A DNA stretch of 64,000 bases. Origin: Knoxdaviesia capensis. Its lineage: Eukaryota > Ascomycota > Sordariomycetes > Microascales > Gondwanamycetaceae. Shown piece after piece: positions 32,533 to 45,775 of this stretch. The notes below the pieces were generated by a model. The model worked only from the letters and a program-made list of their open reading frames with translations. It had not been told where the DNA came from and ran no database searches. The stretch covers positions 865,895-929,894 of the forward strand of contig LNGK01000004.1 in assembly GCA_001510575.1 (NCBI GenBank), read 5' to 3'. Each line of letters opens with the position of its first letter. The stretch's first letter is position 1. Position numbers and translations under genes: made by a program.

Positions 32533-34928
32533 TATCAGAGGTCCAGGTTGGATGTGTGTGAGTAGAATAGGTATCGATCTTCTATGGAAAAGTCGCAGGA
32601 AAAGGAGGTTAGATTAACATCAAGGGGAGCAAAAGCGGTGTCAGAACAGCCGCGGAACGAAGGCTTTATGCTGGTCTGGGTGTGTCTCACATGCAAGGAT
32701 TCCAAGATATGTTGGAATGAACGAAGAGTGGATGGAAGATGGAATTGAAGATGAAGTGAAAAGATTGTTCGCGAAGGAAGAGGTGAAGAAAAGAAAAGAG
32801 AAAGAGAAAAGAAGAAGAAGATGGAAAGAGACGGCCGAAATCCCTCCCGAGGCAAGTCGGACCAGCTCCACGTTTAAATACACCATCTCACAATCCTGCA
32901 AGCTGCCCTTTTTTTGTTACTATACAAGCTTGCATCGAGACGCCGCACGGCGTGATTTTCCAAGTGTGACGGAGGTGCATGCTGGAATTGGTCTAGGGCG
33001 GTCCGCCGGCACAAACTCTAAACCGCAGAGCTGCTATCTCCAGATCGCAGGACAATGTAGGCAGTACCTCCCGCTTGCTTGGCCCAACCGAGCGGAGAAA
33101 TGTCACTGGTACTTACCTGCCAGGCCTCCACCGCAAAAAAAGACACCCGGCTCAACTCTTGAGAGCGCCACTTATATAGCCAGAGCCTGCATACACACAG
33201 GGTTTTTCATGTGCCCGGGAAGGCAGGAGAGAGAAACGGAGGCGGGTTTTGACTTTTGGAAGAGGGCGTTCACTTGTTCGAACACTGTTGAGGCGGCAGG
33301 CAAGACGTGGATCAGGGCGGTCGCAAGTGGCAGAGGAACAACTATCACCCCGAGTCCATGGCCGGCAGCCGGGCCATGCTGTGGCAGGTGGACACGACTA
33401 CCACTGCGATTTGGCTTGGTATCACGTTATTCCACGTCCAGGAGTGACTGTGTCTGTACGTATACTGAACATTGAACAAGTAGGGTGACGACGACTCCGG
33501 ATAGTAACTCCACGTTTCCCCTGCGCTTGTCGTGTCTTCCTTCTCGTTTCTTTCCCGACCTTGATTCCTTTAACACTCGCTGTACGTTTACACACGCCAA
33601 CAGAGTTTGATCGAAGGTGCTGACAGCCGCGGCGTCTATGCTGGGGTCGGGGTAGTGTCCCAAGTTTGGCGTTTATCGCTCAGTAAGCTCTTCGCTATAT
33701 CTGGCATTCCCACAGCAGTGGCTATCTCTCCAGCTCAGCAGGAATGCCGTCTCTGCAAACCCGCCTCCGCTTCCTGCTGCCTTGCAGTCCCGCCTCCGGC
33801 TGAAAATCTTGGCTGTTCACCCACTGATCGGGCTCTGCAGCGAGCGAAGCCATCACCATGTCAGACCACACCACCAATATCACAGGCCGTCGACACCAAG
33901 CGAAACTGCCGCTAAGGTCCCAATTCTCCAGTTGCCATGTGGACGAAATATTGAAAATGACGTAGAGAAGATTCAGTCCCAGCTTGACCAACGCATGCTC
34001 GGCTGTCGCACGCCACCCACCCACCGCCGAAGTGAAAAATATATACTGTGGGGGTAAGGGGTCTCCAGATCGATCGGAGAAGAGAGAAAAAAAGGGTGTT
34101 CGTATCGAATCTCTTGCTCTTTTATTACGTACAAGCAGAATGTTCTAGAGTTCCTACAGGTCCAGATGCGAAAGGTCGGCCATGCGACCGGAACACACGC
34201 ACAACACCGCGTGCATGTGTGATACGTGGACAGGCCCTTGGCAGCGGATGTGTGCGAGTTTAACCCTAAGCAACCCTACACTGTGTCTACCCTCGTCACG
34301 TACGTCCCTTTTCCGCAAATCTCAGTTGATCTGCTGCTACCGTAGATTGCAGATCACATGATGTTCCGTCGAGCATCATGCTTCTCGTGCAAGTAACGTG
34401 CATCCCTTGCGCTTCCATTCTTCGTTTTCTGTTTGTTTCGTATGTACTGGACTGCAGGGAACTCTTTTTCCGCCTCCCCCCTTACTCCTCAGTCCATGTG
34501 CATTCATTCCTCTCCTTAGGATCCGGATCGCCCACCATGATTGATGACTGATTGATGCACCCCCAAAACCACACATGGACGGAGGGAAGGCATCGCGATG
34601 GGATCTGCGCCCGCTCTCACATGCTCGGCCGGTTTTCTTGTTCTTACTGCTGTTGCTTGATTCTTACGATGTGGCCACATTTCGAAGACTCCCCCCGAGA
34701 TTCGAGATACCATGAGCTCCTACCCATCATATCTGGGCACACATAAGAGCGGTTGTCAGCTCGTAATCTCACTGCCCAGTCCCGTCTGATCTGATATCCA
34801 CTGGTCAGCAGCCATATCCCGAAGGACCCAGAAACGCGCTTTCTTCGTGCAGTTACGCCGCGTCAGCCGGAGATGACGATTGTCCTCTTTCATCTTCGCC
34901 AATCATGCACTATTTGGAGGACGCACCG

Positions 34929-34944
34929 CCAGCCCTAACCCTAA
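34929..34944. repeat. Telomere-like 16-mer, copy 2
   Basis: CCAGCCCTAACCCTAA, identical over 16 nt to the copy at 25188-25203, in the gap upstream of SSN6. Confidence 0.85.
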
Positions 34945-36237
34945 CACACACCAAAATATGGTGAAGCTATCACGACCTGAGTAACATCCGAACATGACAT
35001 CGCCCCCATCGCTCAGTGTCGCAGAAATTTTGGGTTGCAGAGGACGACGACTCGTCTTCACAAACCGCCCCCAGTGCTTCCGTTCGTGGCCTAGACGGAC
35101 ATTCCCTTGGCTGGCTGAACCGAAAGACCACGATATACACTGGACGCAGTTTTTGCCCGTCTCCACCCACAGCTGACACTCCAAACACTGGAAGGAGATG
35201 CAAGGGAGGAACCTGCATATAGCATTGTGGTAGAAACTACTGCACTAGCACGCAAGCCACCTTTTTGTTCCTCTCTCTCCAACAAAATATGCGCGGCTCT
35301 GTGGTCTCCTACCCGGCTCGGCTGGACACGTTCGAATCAGGACAAGGGGGGAAACACCCGCCCCAAGGAAAAAAGGGGGGAGAGAGGGAGACAGAGGAAA
35401 CGGTAAGAAGAAACGAGAACCAAACAATGAATCCGAAAACACTATGCCGTCCGTGGTCTACTCAAAAAAGCAAGAAAAGCCCCGAAGCGAGAAATCAATA
35501 CGGCGGGCCAGACAGTGCATATTACCTTTTTCATGCCAGAGCCAAGACGCCCCCCCAGGATATATCTGGGACACACACACACACATATTCGGATGGTGGC
35601 AAACTGGCAGTCACAGGAGGAAGCAGACCCAGAAGAAAGAGAGGTCAGCGCCAGAACCCACCGCGGGGACACACACACACACACGCACACCAGCAACGGG
35701 GATTTTCCCTCTTCCTCCCCCTTGGAGCCGCCGTGGTCGTGTTCTAAGCTGTGCAGGTTTTAATAGTGGCTTGGGGTCTGTCTGTCCGTCCCTTGTCCCG
35801 ACCAGTGGTAATTTGCACCCCCTAAACGCCATCAAACGCCCCCTTTGGGTCTCCCGCCGGGCAGCTCGGGCTCAAGCCACACCCCCCTGCAGGGAGATTT
35901 TTTGTTCTTTTCGTGCGGTGAGTTGACTCCTGTCAGGCAGGTTGGCTGGGGGGCTGTCGCCTCCAGCGGGCGAAGGTGAAGAAGACTGTGAACAGTCGGT
36001 TCGTCGGCACGTGTGAGCGGGCAGTTTTCGCTGGCTGTGTTTGGTCGGCAGGCCGGCCAGAGCGATACGCGGGAGTGGTGCTGCTGGTTGCTCAATTACA
36101 TCCACTCGTTCTGTACAGTACAATCTACGTACTGGCTGTACCGGCGACACATGGCTGGCTGTTAAACAGAGATCGCCCAGATGCCAGAGTCTATCACGCT
36201 GCGAAATGTCACGGCGCGCGCGGGTTCATGGTGAGTA

Positions 36238-36264
36238 TTTTTTTTTTTGGGGGGGGGGGGGGGG
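36238..36264. repeat. T11-G16 homopolymer block
   Basis: Eleven T followed by sixteen G, then GA repeats. Such a G run is prone to slippage and sequencing error, so its exact length is doubtful. Confidence 0.85.
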
Positions 36265-39200
36265 AGAGAGGAACACGGAGATCTGATCGGCACCAGGAAC
36301 TTGTCCGTCATTTTCTATTTTCTATTTTCCATTTTTTGTTCTTTTCTTTCCTTTCCAATTTTTTTTTGGGCTTTGAAGCGGTCTGGGCCTGCTACGATTT
36401 CTTTTTCGGCCTGAACTGTCGGATTCGCAGCACACACTCCTGCCTTAAGACGATCATCTTTTTTCTTTCCTTTTTAAGAGGCACGAAGGGACACTTTTTG
36501 GGGAAAAGAGAGGGAGGTCGGCTGGTCAAAAAAGAAAAACCCGCTTGTGTTTTCCGTTATCTTTTATTATATTTTTTATTTCATATATCTTTTTTATTTT
36601 TTTTGGATTTCGGTGTCTCAGCTCCCGGAATAGTCCTCCAGCCTTTTTCCAGACACCTTGGGTCCAGCCCTTTCTGCGTTCTCTTTCGGTGACACTCTTT
36701 CGTGTATCTTGTTATATTTTCCCATTTTTTTGGGGGGTTTTTTTTTTAAAATTTCTAATAACCTGCTAGTGCACGGAGGGAGGACAAGAGCCAAAGACAA
36801 AGAGAACGGACGCCAAACACCCACTCCTGGAATGCAGCCCGGCGCCGGCGACAGATATGTGTACGACAACACAGACCAAGCGAACCCGAGCCCAACGTTC
36901 TTGGACTATGTCGCGTATCAACGCAATGTGTCTGTGGATGCATGTGTATTTGACTATCTTCTCGGTAAGGCAGAAAGGAGGGGAAAATACCGGTGGGCGC
37001 CAAGGTCAACGGGAACTTTCCCTCCCCCTCCCCAAATTCCATCAAACGCACACTCACAGAGAATGATGTGATGTGGGTTCGTTCCGCGAGGTGTGTTCCC
37101 GACTGCACATAGCCCGCGCGCCCCCCCAAGACCACACTGTTTCCATACGTATAGCGTGATATGTGTGTGCGTGTGTTCTAGCCAGTAACCGCGTCCCGAT
37201 TGCTACCAGGCCCAGAAGCCGAGGATCGGTTGGGGGGACAGACCCCCAGGCTCCGTTTGACGTTCACTCTATGTTTGCCAGAACAGCCACCTTTTTTGCC
37301 CCCCCTCCCTCTTTTTTTTCCGGGTGTGCGTTTGGTCTGGTCCTTTGGAGGGGCCTAGACACGGACGCGCACCCACCCACCCACACAGACTTTGGCCCCA
37401 ATACGGCCAAGCGTGTGTGTGTTCGTGTGTCTGCTTCCACTGGATGGGATGGTGGAGGGTAGGGTTGGCGGCAAGTGTGAGCCGGATGGGCTGTATCTGC
37501 ATATCGCGAGAAAGAAAAAGGATTCAAAGTACATACTGTAGTGTACATATGGGTGGGTGGCACACACTCGGGGGGTGCGCGTCTGAACGACGCTCTCGCC
37601 TTCTCCTTCTCTCTCTCTCTCTCTCTCGCTTTGTCTCTCTCGCTCTGATGCAGTGTCCGTTTTTTTCGCCTCTCTCTCCCCCAGTATCCACCCCACCCCA
37701 CACACAAACGACAAAAAACCCGCTGTTTTGCCTGCACGGGAACGCGAGAGAGACAGACAGACAGACAAAGACCACAAGGTCGCTGCTGGGACAATGGGTG
37801 CATACATGCGTTATGCAAGTACTACCCTTAGCCCGCCCATGCACACGCGCTATGAACTACATGATACAAGGCAGTACCAGAAACAGGACGTCCACTACGC
37901 AGCAGCAGGAGCACCGGGACGTACGTGCACCTGAGCTTAGTGTAAACAAGTTGGTTTGTATGGAAAGTGATGAAGGGTGGGTGGGGATTCTTTTCTCTGG
38001 GCTTTTCTGGGGTGGCACGACACCCAGCCAGAGACAACACAGCGACGTTCGTGAATTTGGGCCGACCGAAGAAGAAGAAAAAAGACGCTGCGTTTGGCGT
38101 GCATTGCTTTTGACCTACACACACCAGATCTCAATATCAGACTCGCCGGCCGGTACGTACCTCTCTTTCTTGCGGTTCGTGGGCTGGACCCGTATATTGT
38201 CTGTTCACTGTATGTCTATCCGCCGACATGCGTCCACCTCACCATGCATGCACTATACCTGAGATGGCGGCAGTATCTGCTGTACGCTGCGAGGGAGAGC
38301 CGAGAGGGTGTCCAGATATATATAAAAACCTGGGAGGGCCACTTCCCCATCCCACAGCCAGAGCAGTCTCTCCACTTTGGATATATGTATAGTGCTGGAT
38401 GCTCCCCTAGAATGAAAGGAAGTGGCCCATGGAACTTTGAAGAATACAGGGCCAATTTGCCGTTAATACCGCTGTAAAGGGCTTTCCCGAGCGGATAAAC
38501 TCCCTGGGAGGGAGGCTGCATTCTCTCATTTCTCGTGTCTTCTTTGAGCGTCTTAGGGTTCACGGTACATAGAAATTCCCTTCCGCAAAGCCGAATGAGG
38601 CCTGCTCCGTTTGATGTGTCACCAGCCCGGAGTTTTGGACGTTTCTTCTTCTTTAATTTCCTTCTGTCAGCAAACCATCACGAAGTATATGAGGGTGAAT
38701 TAGAGAATAGCACCGGTTCCCAGACGTGGAAACTGTCCCGGCTTCTTCATCGACAATCACATGCATGGAGTCCCCAGGCGAGAAAGACCCGAAAGAACAC
38801 GCGTGGAACTCGGGTAAAGTGGCGAAGCACCATCGCGATAGTCTCCTGAAGAATTCCCGCCTTGTTGGCGCCGCGTCGATTAGATGGATAGTGGACGAAA
38901 CCTGACTGACACTTTGACAGAAGCCCTGCCACGCACCGACCAATCATGCTTTCGGGTTCCATGGGAGCATATTGGCCTCCTCAGCCCTGAATACCGCCTA
39001 GAGAAGACCCTCCCCGTTTAGGATGCAAGATTCTTTGAAAAACTGGCGATGAACCACTTCGGTCTACCGATGACGACGATCGCTAGGTTGCCTGCCATCA
39101 TCCACGAAGACCAAAATAATTACGGAAACATGCACCGATGAAACGAACAGATAGTACGGCCCGGGGGACAACCTAAAAAAAAGGCTAAGGCGAGATTGGA

Positions 39201-40304
39201 ACGAGACGGAACTTTTTCTCCTTCAACACGAGCAAACCTAAAAAAAGGCCACCCGGACGATTATGTACGCAAGTAACTTTAGGGGAACGAACGGACGGAA
39301 CTCGTTGATAAGGCGCGGCGGCGCCCAGCAAAAATGGAGGGAAGGGCGGGGGGGAAAGAAGAGCCCGAAAACCGAACAAAGCGTGCAGATTTGCTTGCTG
39401 ACTGTACATGCCACTCTGGCGGTTCTGCTGCATAGGGCCCGTTTCTGTGTCCTGAAGCAATGGGGGGGAGCAATTATGTCGTACATGCACCGTGGTGCAT
39501 TTGTACTACACTACGTAGTTGTTTCGAGTTGTGTGTGTGTGTGTGTATGTTGTGCTCTACACATACAACATATACTGTACAGTACACTATATTACATACA
39601 TACAACCCACGATGATCAGAAAGGGATTACAGGTTTATGTGGCAGACAACGTCGAGGAGCCGCCCGTTTCTCTCCCTCTCTTTCTCTTGCTCTCAAATTT
39701 TGGTTCGTTCCGTTCGCTCCCTGGGCCGGGTCTTGGCGCCTCAGCGAGACCCAGCACGCGAAAAAAAAAAAAAAAAGCTATCTGGCTCCCAAGGTGTGAA
39801 GGGGGAAGACAGCCGCAGAAGTGTAAAAAGCTGAGCGCACTGATACGGCGGCGATACGGAAAAAAGCAACCAACCGTAGAAAAAAAAAAGACAACAAGGG
39901 CAAGGGCCAAGATACGACATAAGATAGATTATGGGTAAAGGATCTCCACTCCCTGCAATTCCTCCCTTGGTTTTGCGCACTTCGTTCCCTTGTTGTGGTG
40001 GAAGTGTTTGGCTAGAATCTCTCTGTGTGTGTCCTGGCAGCTAAAACACGCCCCCATTTCAAACAGTTTCCGCTTTTCGCAGATACACGCCCCTCCTGCG
40101 TCCTAAATCAAGAGGCGATCAAGACAGGCGAAGTACCGTTTGTATGCAAGTACACGCCTAGCGCTACATCGCCGTACTATAATAAGCTTTGGGGTGGGTG
40201 TTTACTGTGCGTCTGCGTGTGTGTGTCTGGCTCGAAGTGGGGACGGGGAAAGGAACAAAAGGGAACAGCGAAATGTCCTCATCTTTTCGTTTCTCACACC
40301 CCCC

Positions 40305-40305
40305 N
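40305..40305. other. Ambiguous base (N) in a C homopolymer
   Basis: A single undetermined base lies inside a run of C. It reflects sequencing or assembly uncertainty, not biology. Confidence 0.95.
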
Positions 40306-41519
40306 CCCCCCACCCCCGTACCCACACACGCCCCCCCCCATTTCGCTCTTTCCCTTTTTTCCACAGACGCCCAGACGCCCTGAGCTGCGACCCACATTAA
40401 CCAAACCCAGCAGATGGATAAAGGTCACCTCTGGCTGGGCCCGCAGTACTAAAGCTACTTACTCCGGCTTCTAGGCTCTGTCTGAACCCAACAGCCAGCG
40501 AACAAGAATAGAGGCTAACCTAAAATAACACAGCGGCACTATAAAACCTGACCTGACCCACTCCAGAAGTAACAGTCGAGATATAAAGCACGCTACGCCT
40601 GATGGGGCAGATTGTGGCACCTTCCATCATCTTTGCTCGGCTCTGTCGAAATTGTGCTTGGGGTCACGCCCCCCCCTTCCTTGCTTGTGCGTTTTTCCTC
40701 CCCCGAGATATCCTTACCTGTAGCCAGCCACACGCCACACGCCACACGCCCTCCATTCCCACGCCGCAACAGCGGGCTACAAATCCAAACCCAATGAACC
40801 ACACACACAATGGATTAACCCGCAGATTTCACGCTTCTCGCTCTCAACGGCTCACGGCTCACGGTAGTAGCATCTCACCCACTCAGACACAGTCTCTCTC
40901 TCTCTCTCTCTCTGCCTCTCTCTCCCTCTGTTGTGTGCAGTGTCCTGCTGTGTGGTGCCAGAACTGTGGCCCCGAAACGGCCACACACATGCACACACAG
41001 AGACTCTAGTCTAGTATTGTACAGTACACGCACTTCGGTGCCACGCAGAGACTCACCAGCCCCGTCTGGGAATAAGTGCAATAACCACAACGACGAGAAA
41101 GGAGAGCCCAGGCCGTCTAACGGCGATACTTGCTCTACCCACCCGGTTTTGCCGCTGGCCACATGTACTACCGCAGGAATAGATTTTGTCCCCGCCGGCA
41201 ACGAAGCAAAAAAAAGGAAAATTAGAATAAAAGCCCATAAAATAATAAATAATGAAAAAGACTGTGGGTGTGGGTGGGTGTGGTCAACTTAGGTGGGAAA
41301 CCGTCGCACCGATACACCAGTCAGTACCACAAGTCCGTGGAGCCAAGTATCTGGGTACCTCCATCTACCACCAAATCTGCACCAGCCGCAAAGTCTCTCC
41401 CCGCCTGGCCCCAGTGTACCGTCTAGTCCCTTGCCAGGATTCTCGCTACGGATCCACACGCCACCGTGTGCTTATTATCCCTTGCCCGTTCCTTTGCCTC
41501 TGGGTAAGGTGAGTTCTCC

Positions 41520-42594
41520 AGAGGGGAGAATCTCTCCTGCTCTTGCTTCCTCTTCTTCCTTCTTTGCGCAGCTTTGGGATTTTCTCCATCCAGCCCATCT
41601 TTTTTTTTTCCCTTTTAATTTTTTCTTTCTTTTCCTCTCCTTCCTCTCTCCTCCCCTTCTTCAACCTCATCGTATCTTCCTCTTCCCACCCTTCGTCCAT
41701 CTCGGCCTCGTTCCGTTTCTTGATCATCAATCTTTTTTTTTCTTTCATCATCAACTATCATCGATATCGTTGACGCCATCCGTCAATCGCCTCTCGAAAT
41801 CCTTCGTTTCCACCCCCCCGATATGTAAGTCATCATCCTTCAAAATGCTCTTGATCGCCTAGCCGATTGCTTTCCCCGACTGTTCTTGTCTGCATGCCAT
41901 CTCATCCCCGTCTTGGGCGATGGTGGTGGCTCAACTCGTGGCTCTTGACGTGGTCTATCAAGTTTGGCCTTCATTTGCCATCACTAGACACCCTCATGAA
42001 TCATGGTTGTTGGACCACCCATATAAAAATCCAACCCTCTGCCTTTAATTCGCATCCCGACGCTCTTGCTTCCAATCTTGCCCAGTGATTCATGATCTTT
42101 CCTATAGTGGCAATTTCTGCGATATCCTTCTCCCTTGTTCTATGTTTTTCCTCCCACTCTTCTAAGCTTTAAACATTTCTCTCCCTCCTTTTTTCTCTCT
42201 CTCCCAATCCTCCCTCCCCTATCCTGAAGAACTCTACCATCCATCCATCGGCGACCTGAGACGCCCAAACCATACTGTCGCGGTCGTTCATGATATGGCC
42301 TTCTGAACGTCCTGTTTGACTAACATCTGGAACTGATTCCTGATTCCTTTTTTTTAGTCCTTCGAACCGTGCAAACCGCTTATTTTTTTTGCCTGTCTTG
42401 TTTTCGCGACTTGTATGGCTGCGCGCCTCCACGAGCGCTTCCGGTTTCCAACCTCGACTTGATACTCCAATTCGGCTGCTTGACAGTCAACAGTGCGGCG
42501 TCATCTTTCTTTTTCTCTTAGGAGTCCGCCGTGTCTTCTCAACCTCACATTCTTCATTGTATTTTATCAGCTCTTTACTGCTGCTCGGTTCACG
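41520..42594 (+). promoter_or_regulatory. SSN6 proximal promoter and leader region
   Basis: Strong pyrimidine bias on the plus strand (about 41540-41830), followed by a mixed stretch up to the ATG at 42595. This looks like the CT-rich core promoter and long leader common for fungal regulatory genes. Short upstream ATGs occur in the leader. A 5' UTR intron is possible but not demonstrable from sequence. Confidence 0.4.
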
Positions 42595-44371
42595 ATGGCA
42601 AACCACCACCCATCCCCTCCAAGAATGCAGATGCAACAACATGGTGGCCCTCAGGGACCACCTCCGCCTAGCCAGGCTCCGGCTGGCCAGCCTGCTCGTT
42701 TCCCTCCTCCCCCGCAACAGATGTTTGCCATGAACGAGCAGGTCTGGATGAACATTGGTAAGCTCGGACTTGAATATACGGAGACAGCGTACCCTGTAGA
42801 CAAGCCATACTAACCACACATCCGTTTCTTACCAATGTGCAGGCAGCCTTGCTGAACTGCTTGGAAATCTTGACGATGCCATGTATGCATATGAGCGAGC
42901 TCTCAATGCAAACCACAACTCCATCCCCGCCATGAATGCCATCAGTCTTATTCTGCGCACTCGTGAGGACTTTCACAAGGCCGTTGAGTACCTCCAGGCC
43001 ATCCTTAAGCTGGACCAGAACAACGGTGAAGTCTGGGGTAGTCTCGGTAAGCCGTCCCTGATCTCGGGCTTTCTAAGCGCTATATTTCGTCTTTCCAGGG
43101 CCTCTTTAGGCTAATTCCCCTTTCCTTCTAGGCCATTGCTATCTCATGATGGACGAATTGCAGCAAGCGTATGCTGCCTACCAGAATGCTCTGGTCAACC
43201 TGCCCAACATCAAGGAGCCCAAGCTCTGGTACGGAATCGGCATCCTTTACGACAGATACGGCTCTCTGGAGCATGCCGAGGAAGCTTTTTCGCAGGTTAT
43301 GCAGATGCAGCCCGACTTTGAGAAGGCGAATGAGATCTACTTCCGCCTGGGAATCATCTACAAACAGGGCCAGAAATATGCCCAGAGTCTCGAGGTATGT
43401 AATCTTTCCCTTTCTTCCTAGTGCATCAAAATCCGGTCTGCTAACCAAACATGTCTGTTCTCCTTTATTAGTGCTTTGAGTACATTGTGAACTCTCCTCC
43501 CCACCCCCTCACCGAGGAGGACATCTGGTTCCAGATTGGCCATGTCCACGAGCAGCAGAAAGATGTTAGTTTGTTTTTCCCGCCTAATTTATTCTACCTG
43601 TCGGTGCCAATATTGGATTCCTGACACTTTTTTTCTTCTGTTTCCCACGTTTTAGTACGACAGCGCCAAGGCTGCTTACCAGCGCGTTCTCGAGCGCGAT
43701 CCCAACCACGCGAAGGTCCTGCAGCAGCTTGGATGGCTCCATCACCAGCAGAGCAACAGCTTCCAGAGCCAGGAACGCGCTATCGAATACCTGGAGAAGT
43801 CTGTCGCCGCTGACGCCAACGATGCGCAGAGCTGGTACCTTCTTGGCCGCTGCTATATGAGCCAGCAGAAATACCCCAAGGCTTATGAAGCTTACCAGCA
43901 GGCCGTGTACCGCGATGGCCGCAACCCGACTTTCTGGTGCTCGATCGGAGTCCTGTACTATCAGATCAACCAGTACCGGGATGCGTTGGATGCGTACTCT
44001 CGTGCCATCCGCCTCAACCCGCACATTTCCGAAGTCTGGTACGACCTCGGCACATTGGTAAGTTGCATTGCGTCCCCTCGCTGCTCCCACTAGCAATAAA
44101 GTCATGTTTTGGTCTCTAATCTCCATAACTTTCTTCCGCGCTATAGTACGAGTCGTGTAACAACCAGATTAGCGATGCTGTCGATGCCTACCAGCGCGCT
44201 GCCGACCTTGACCCCCACAACCCTCACATCAAGGCTAGACTGCAGCTTCTCCGCAGTGGTGGTGCCAATGGCGCCCCGGCTGGAAGTGCGCCGCAGCCTG
44301 CTGATGTTCATCCGTACGCCCACCAGACCAACGGTGCTATTGGCCCCCCAACTCAGTGGGCTGGCTCGCAA

Positions 44372-44451
<80 letters not shown>

Positions 44452-45775
44452 ACAACCTCCCCCGGGTCCCTCTGGCCCTCAGGGCAACGGCTGGTCCGGC
44501 CGCATCTCCGGTCTTAACCTCCCCCCCCAGCCGCCTAACCCTTACGACCAGCGACCCGCTGACCCTTACCGCGGTCAGGCCCCGCCTATGCCTCGCCAGC
44601 CCAGCCCCCGCCAGGAGATGCACCAGCATCCCCCGCCGCCGCCTCCTCCTGGCCAGTCTCAGGGGCCTCCACCTCAGTATGGAGATGCCCGTGCTCTCCC
44701 TCCGGATTCCCGCGCCGACCCTCGGGCACCCCCTCCTCCGGGTCCCATTCGTCGCGGACCGTCCCCTCAGCCCTCGCCCCACTACTCGCAGGTTCCTCCT
44801 CCCCCGCCGCTGCAGATCCACACGTCGGGCTCGCAGCCCCACCACCACTCGTCGGAGCGGGTGCAGAATCCCAACTATGCCTCGCACACTCCCGGCCCTC
44901 AGCCGTCCGACTCCAAGGGTGGCCTTCCCCCTTACCGCCGGGCCAGCAGCCCGCGCCCCGACTCGCGCAATGTGCGTGACAACCGCATGCCGTCCCCCAA
45001 GTCGGCATATCCTCAGCACCAGGCGCCTCCTCCGCCCCCGCCTCCGTCTTACAACTACCCTCCTGCGCCCCGCCCTCTGGGCGGTCCTGATGCCAAGCCT
45101 CCTATGGGCCCTGATCCTGCTATGCCTCCTCGTCCCGAGGACCATGGCGCTAATGGCAGCAAGAGACTGCGTGAGTGGGAGGATGAGCCGGCGGTCAAGA
45201 AGCAGGCCAGCGACGAGAGCCGTGCGCGTCTTGACGATATGAGACACCGCCGTCCGTCCACTCCCACGCGTGAGTCGGGAGCTCGCAGCTCGTCGGAGGC
45301 TCGCCGGTTTGACGAGCCGCCCCGCCGTGCTGAGGAGGTCCGTCGCCCGGTTGAGGAGCAGCGCCATCACGAGCAGCCGTACCCCACCAACGGCGGCCCG
45401 GAGGGTGCAGGCCCGGAGGGCCACCCCATGCCCCCCAACCACCTGCCGCCGATGCAGCAGACGCCGGCGCCGATGCAGAGCCACCCCTCGCACGAGGGCC
45501 ACCCGGCCAACGGCCAGGCGCGCGAGTACCCTCCGGCCGAGGAGCGTGACCACTCGCAGCCGTCGCGGGCACCCCCTACGCCCGCGATGGCCGAGCCGGA
45601 GCGCGCTGCGCGCAAGGTGGATGTCAACGAGGACTACGATGATAGCGAGGACGATGAGAAGAAGGGGGCGATCTCGTCGGCGAACAGCTCGGCGGCCGAT
45701 AAGAAGACTGCCACCCCGACCACGGCGAGCATCAACGGGATCATGGGCCCCACGCCCAAGGTTGAGTCTTCGTAG
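42595..45775 (+). CDS. ssn6: SSN6/CYC8 TPR co-repressor (RCM-1/SsnF orthologue)
   Basis: Ssn6 joins Tup1 in the general transcriptional co-repressor recruited by DNA-binding factors; in filamentous fungi it affects development and metabolism. Six exons (42595-42757, 42843-43046, 43132-43394, 43472-43564, 43656-44057, 44147-45775) give 917 residues. After a Pro/Gln-rich N-terminus, about ten TPR units fill roughly residues 45-410. Examples are MNIGSLAELLGNLDDAMYAY, WYGIGILYDRYGSLEHAEEA and WCSIGVLYYQINQYRDALDAY. A 29-residue polyglutamine tract (about 450-478) follows, then a long Pro/Gln/Ser-rich disordered tail containing a basic AVKKQ segment and ending in an acidic EDYDDSEDDEKK stretch. 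Introns 1-3 and 5 are ordinary; intron 4 has a GTTAGT donor. All joins preserve the conserved TPR sequence, so the model is firm. Confidence 0.95.
44369..44455 (+). repeat. CAG/CAA polyglutamine tract in SSN6
   Basis: Twenty-nine consecutive Gln codons mixing CAG and CAA. The codon mixing limits slippage compared with a pure CAG run. It lies immediately after the TPR domain, as in yeast Cyc8, where polyGln sequence supports prion formation. Confidence 0.95.

Larger units (their letters stand above)
32533..41519. other. Large gene-free interval between the oxidoreductase and SSN6
   Basis: About 9 kb without a gene I can support. Many frames are open for 60-310 codons, but they consist of microsatellite- and homopolymer-coded residues, overlap on both strands, and match no family I recognise. 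Simple sequence is dense: CA/GT runs near 35570-35690 and 39530-39550, CT runs at about 37605-37627 and 40892-40913, and a T11G16 block at 36238. There is one ambiguous base at 40305. A telomere-like 16-mer lies at 34929. The stretch from 36300 to 36760 is T-rich. Possible contents are long regulatory DNA for SSN6, noncoding RNA, or decayed elements. Confidence 0.5.

Noticed and set aside
37264..38262. Open frames of up to 312 codons in the gap upstream of SSN6
   Set aside because: They run through CT and CA microsatellites on both strands, giving Ser/Leu/His/Arg repeats without a protein-like core.
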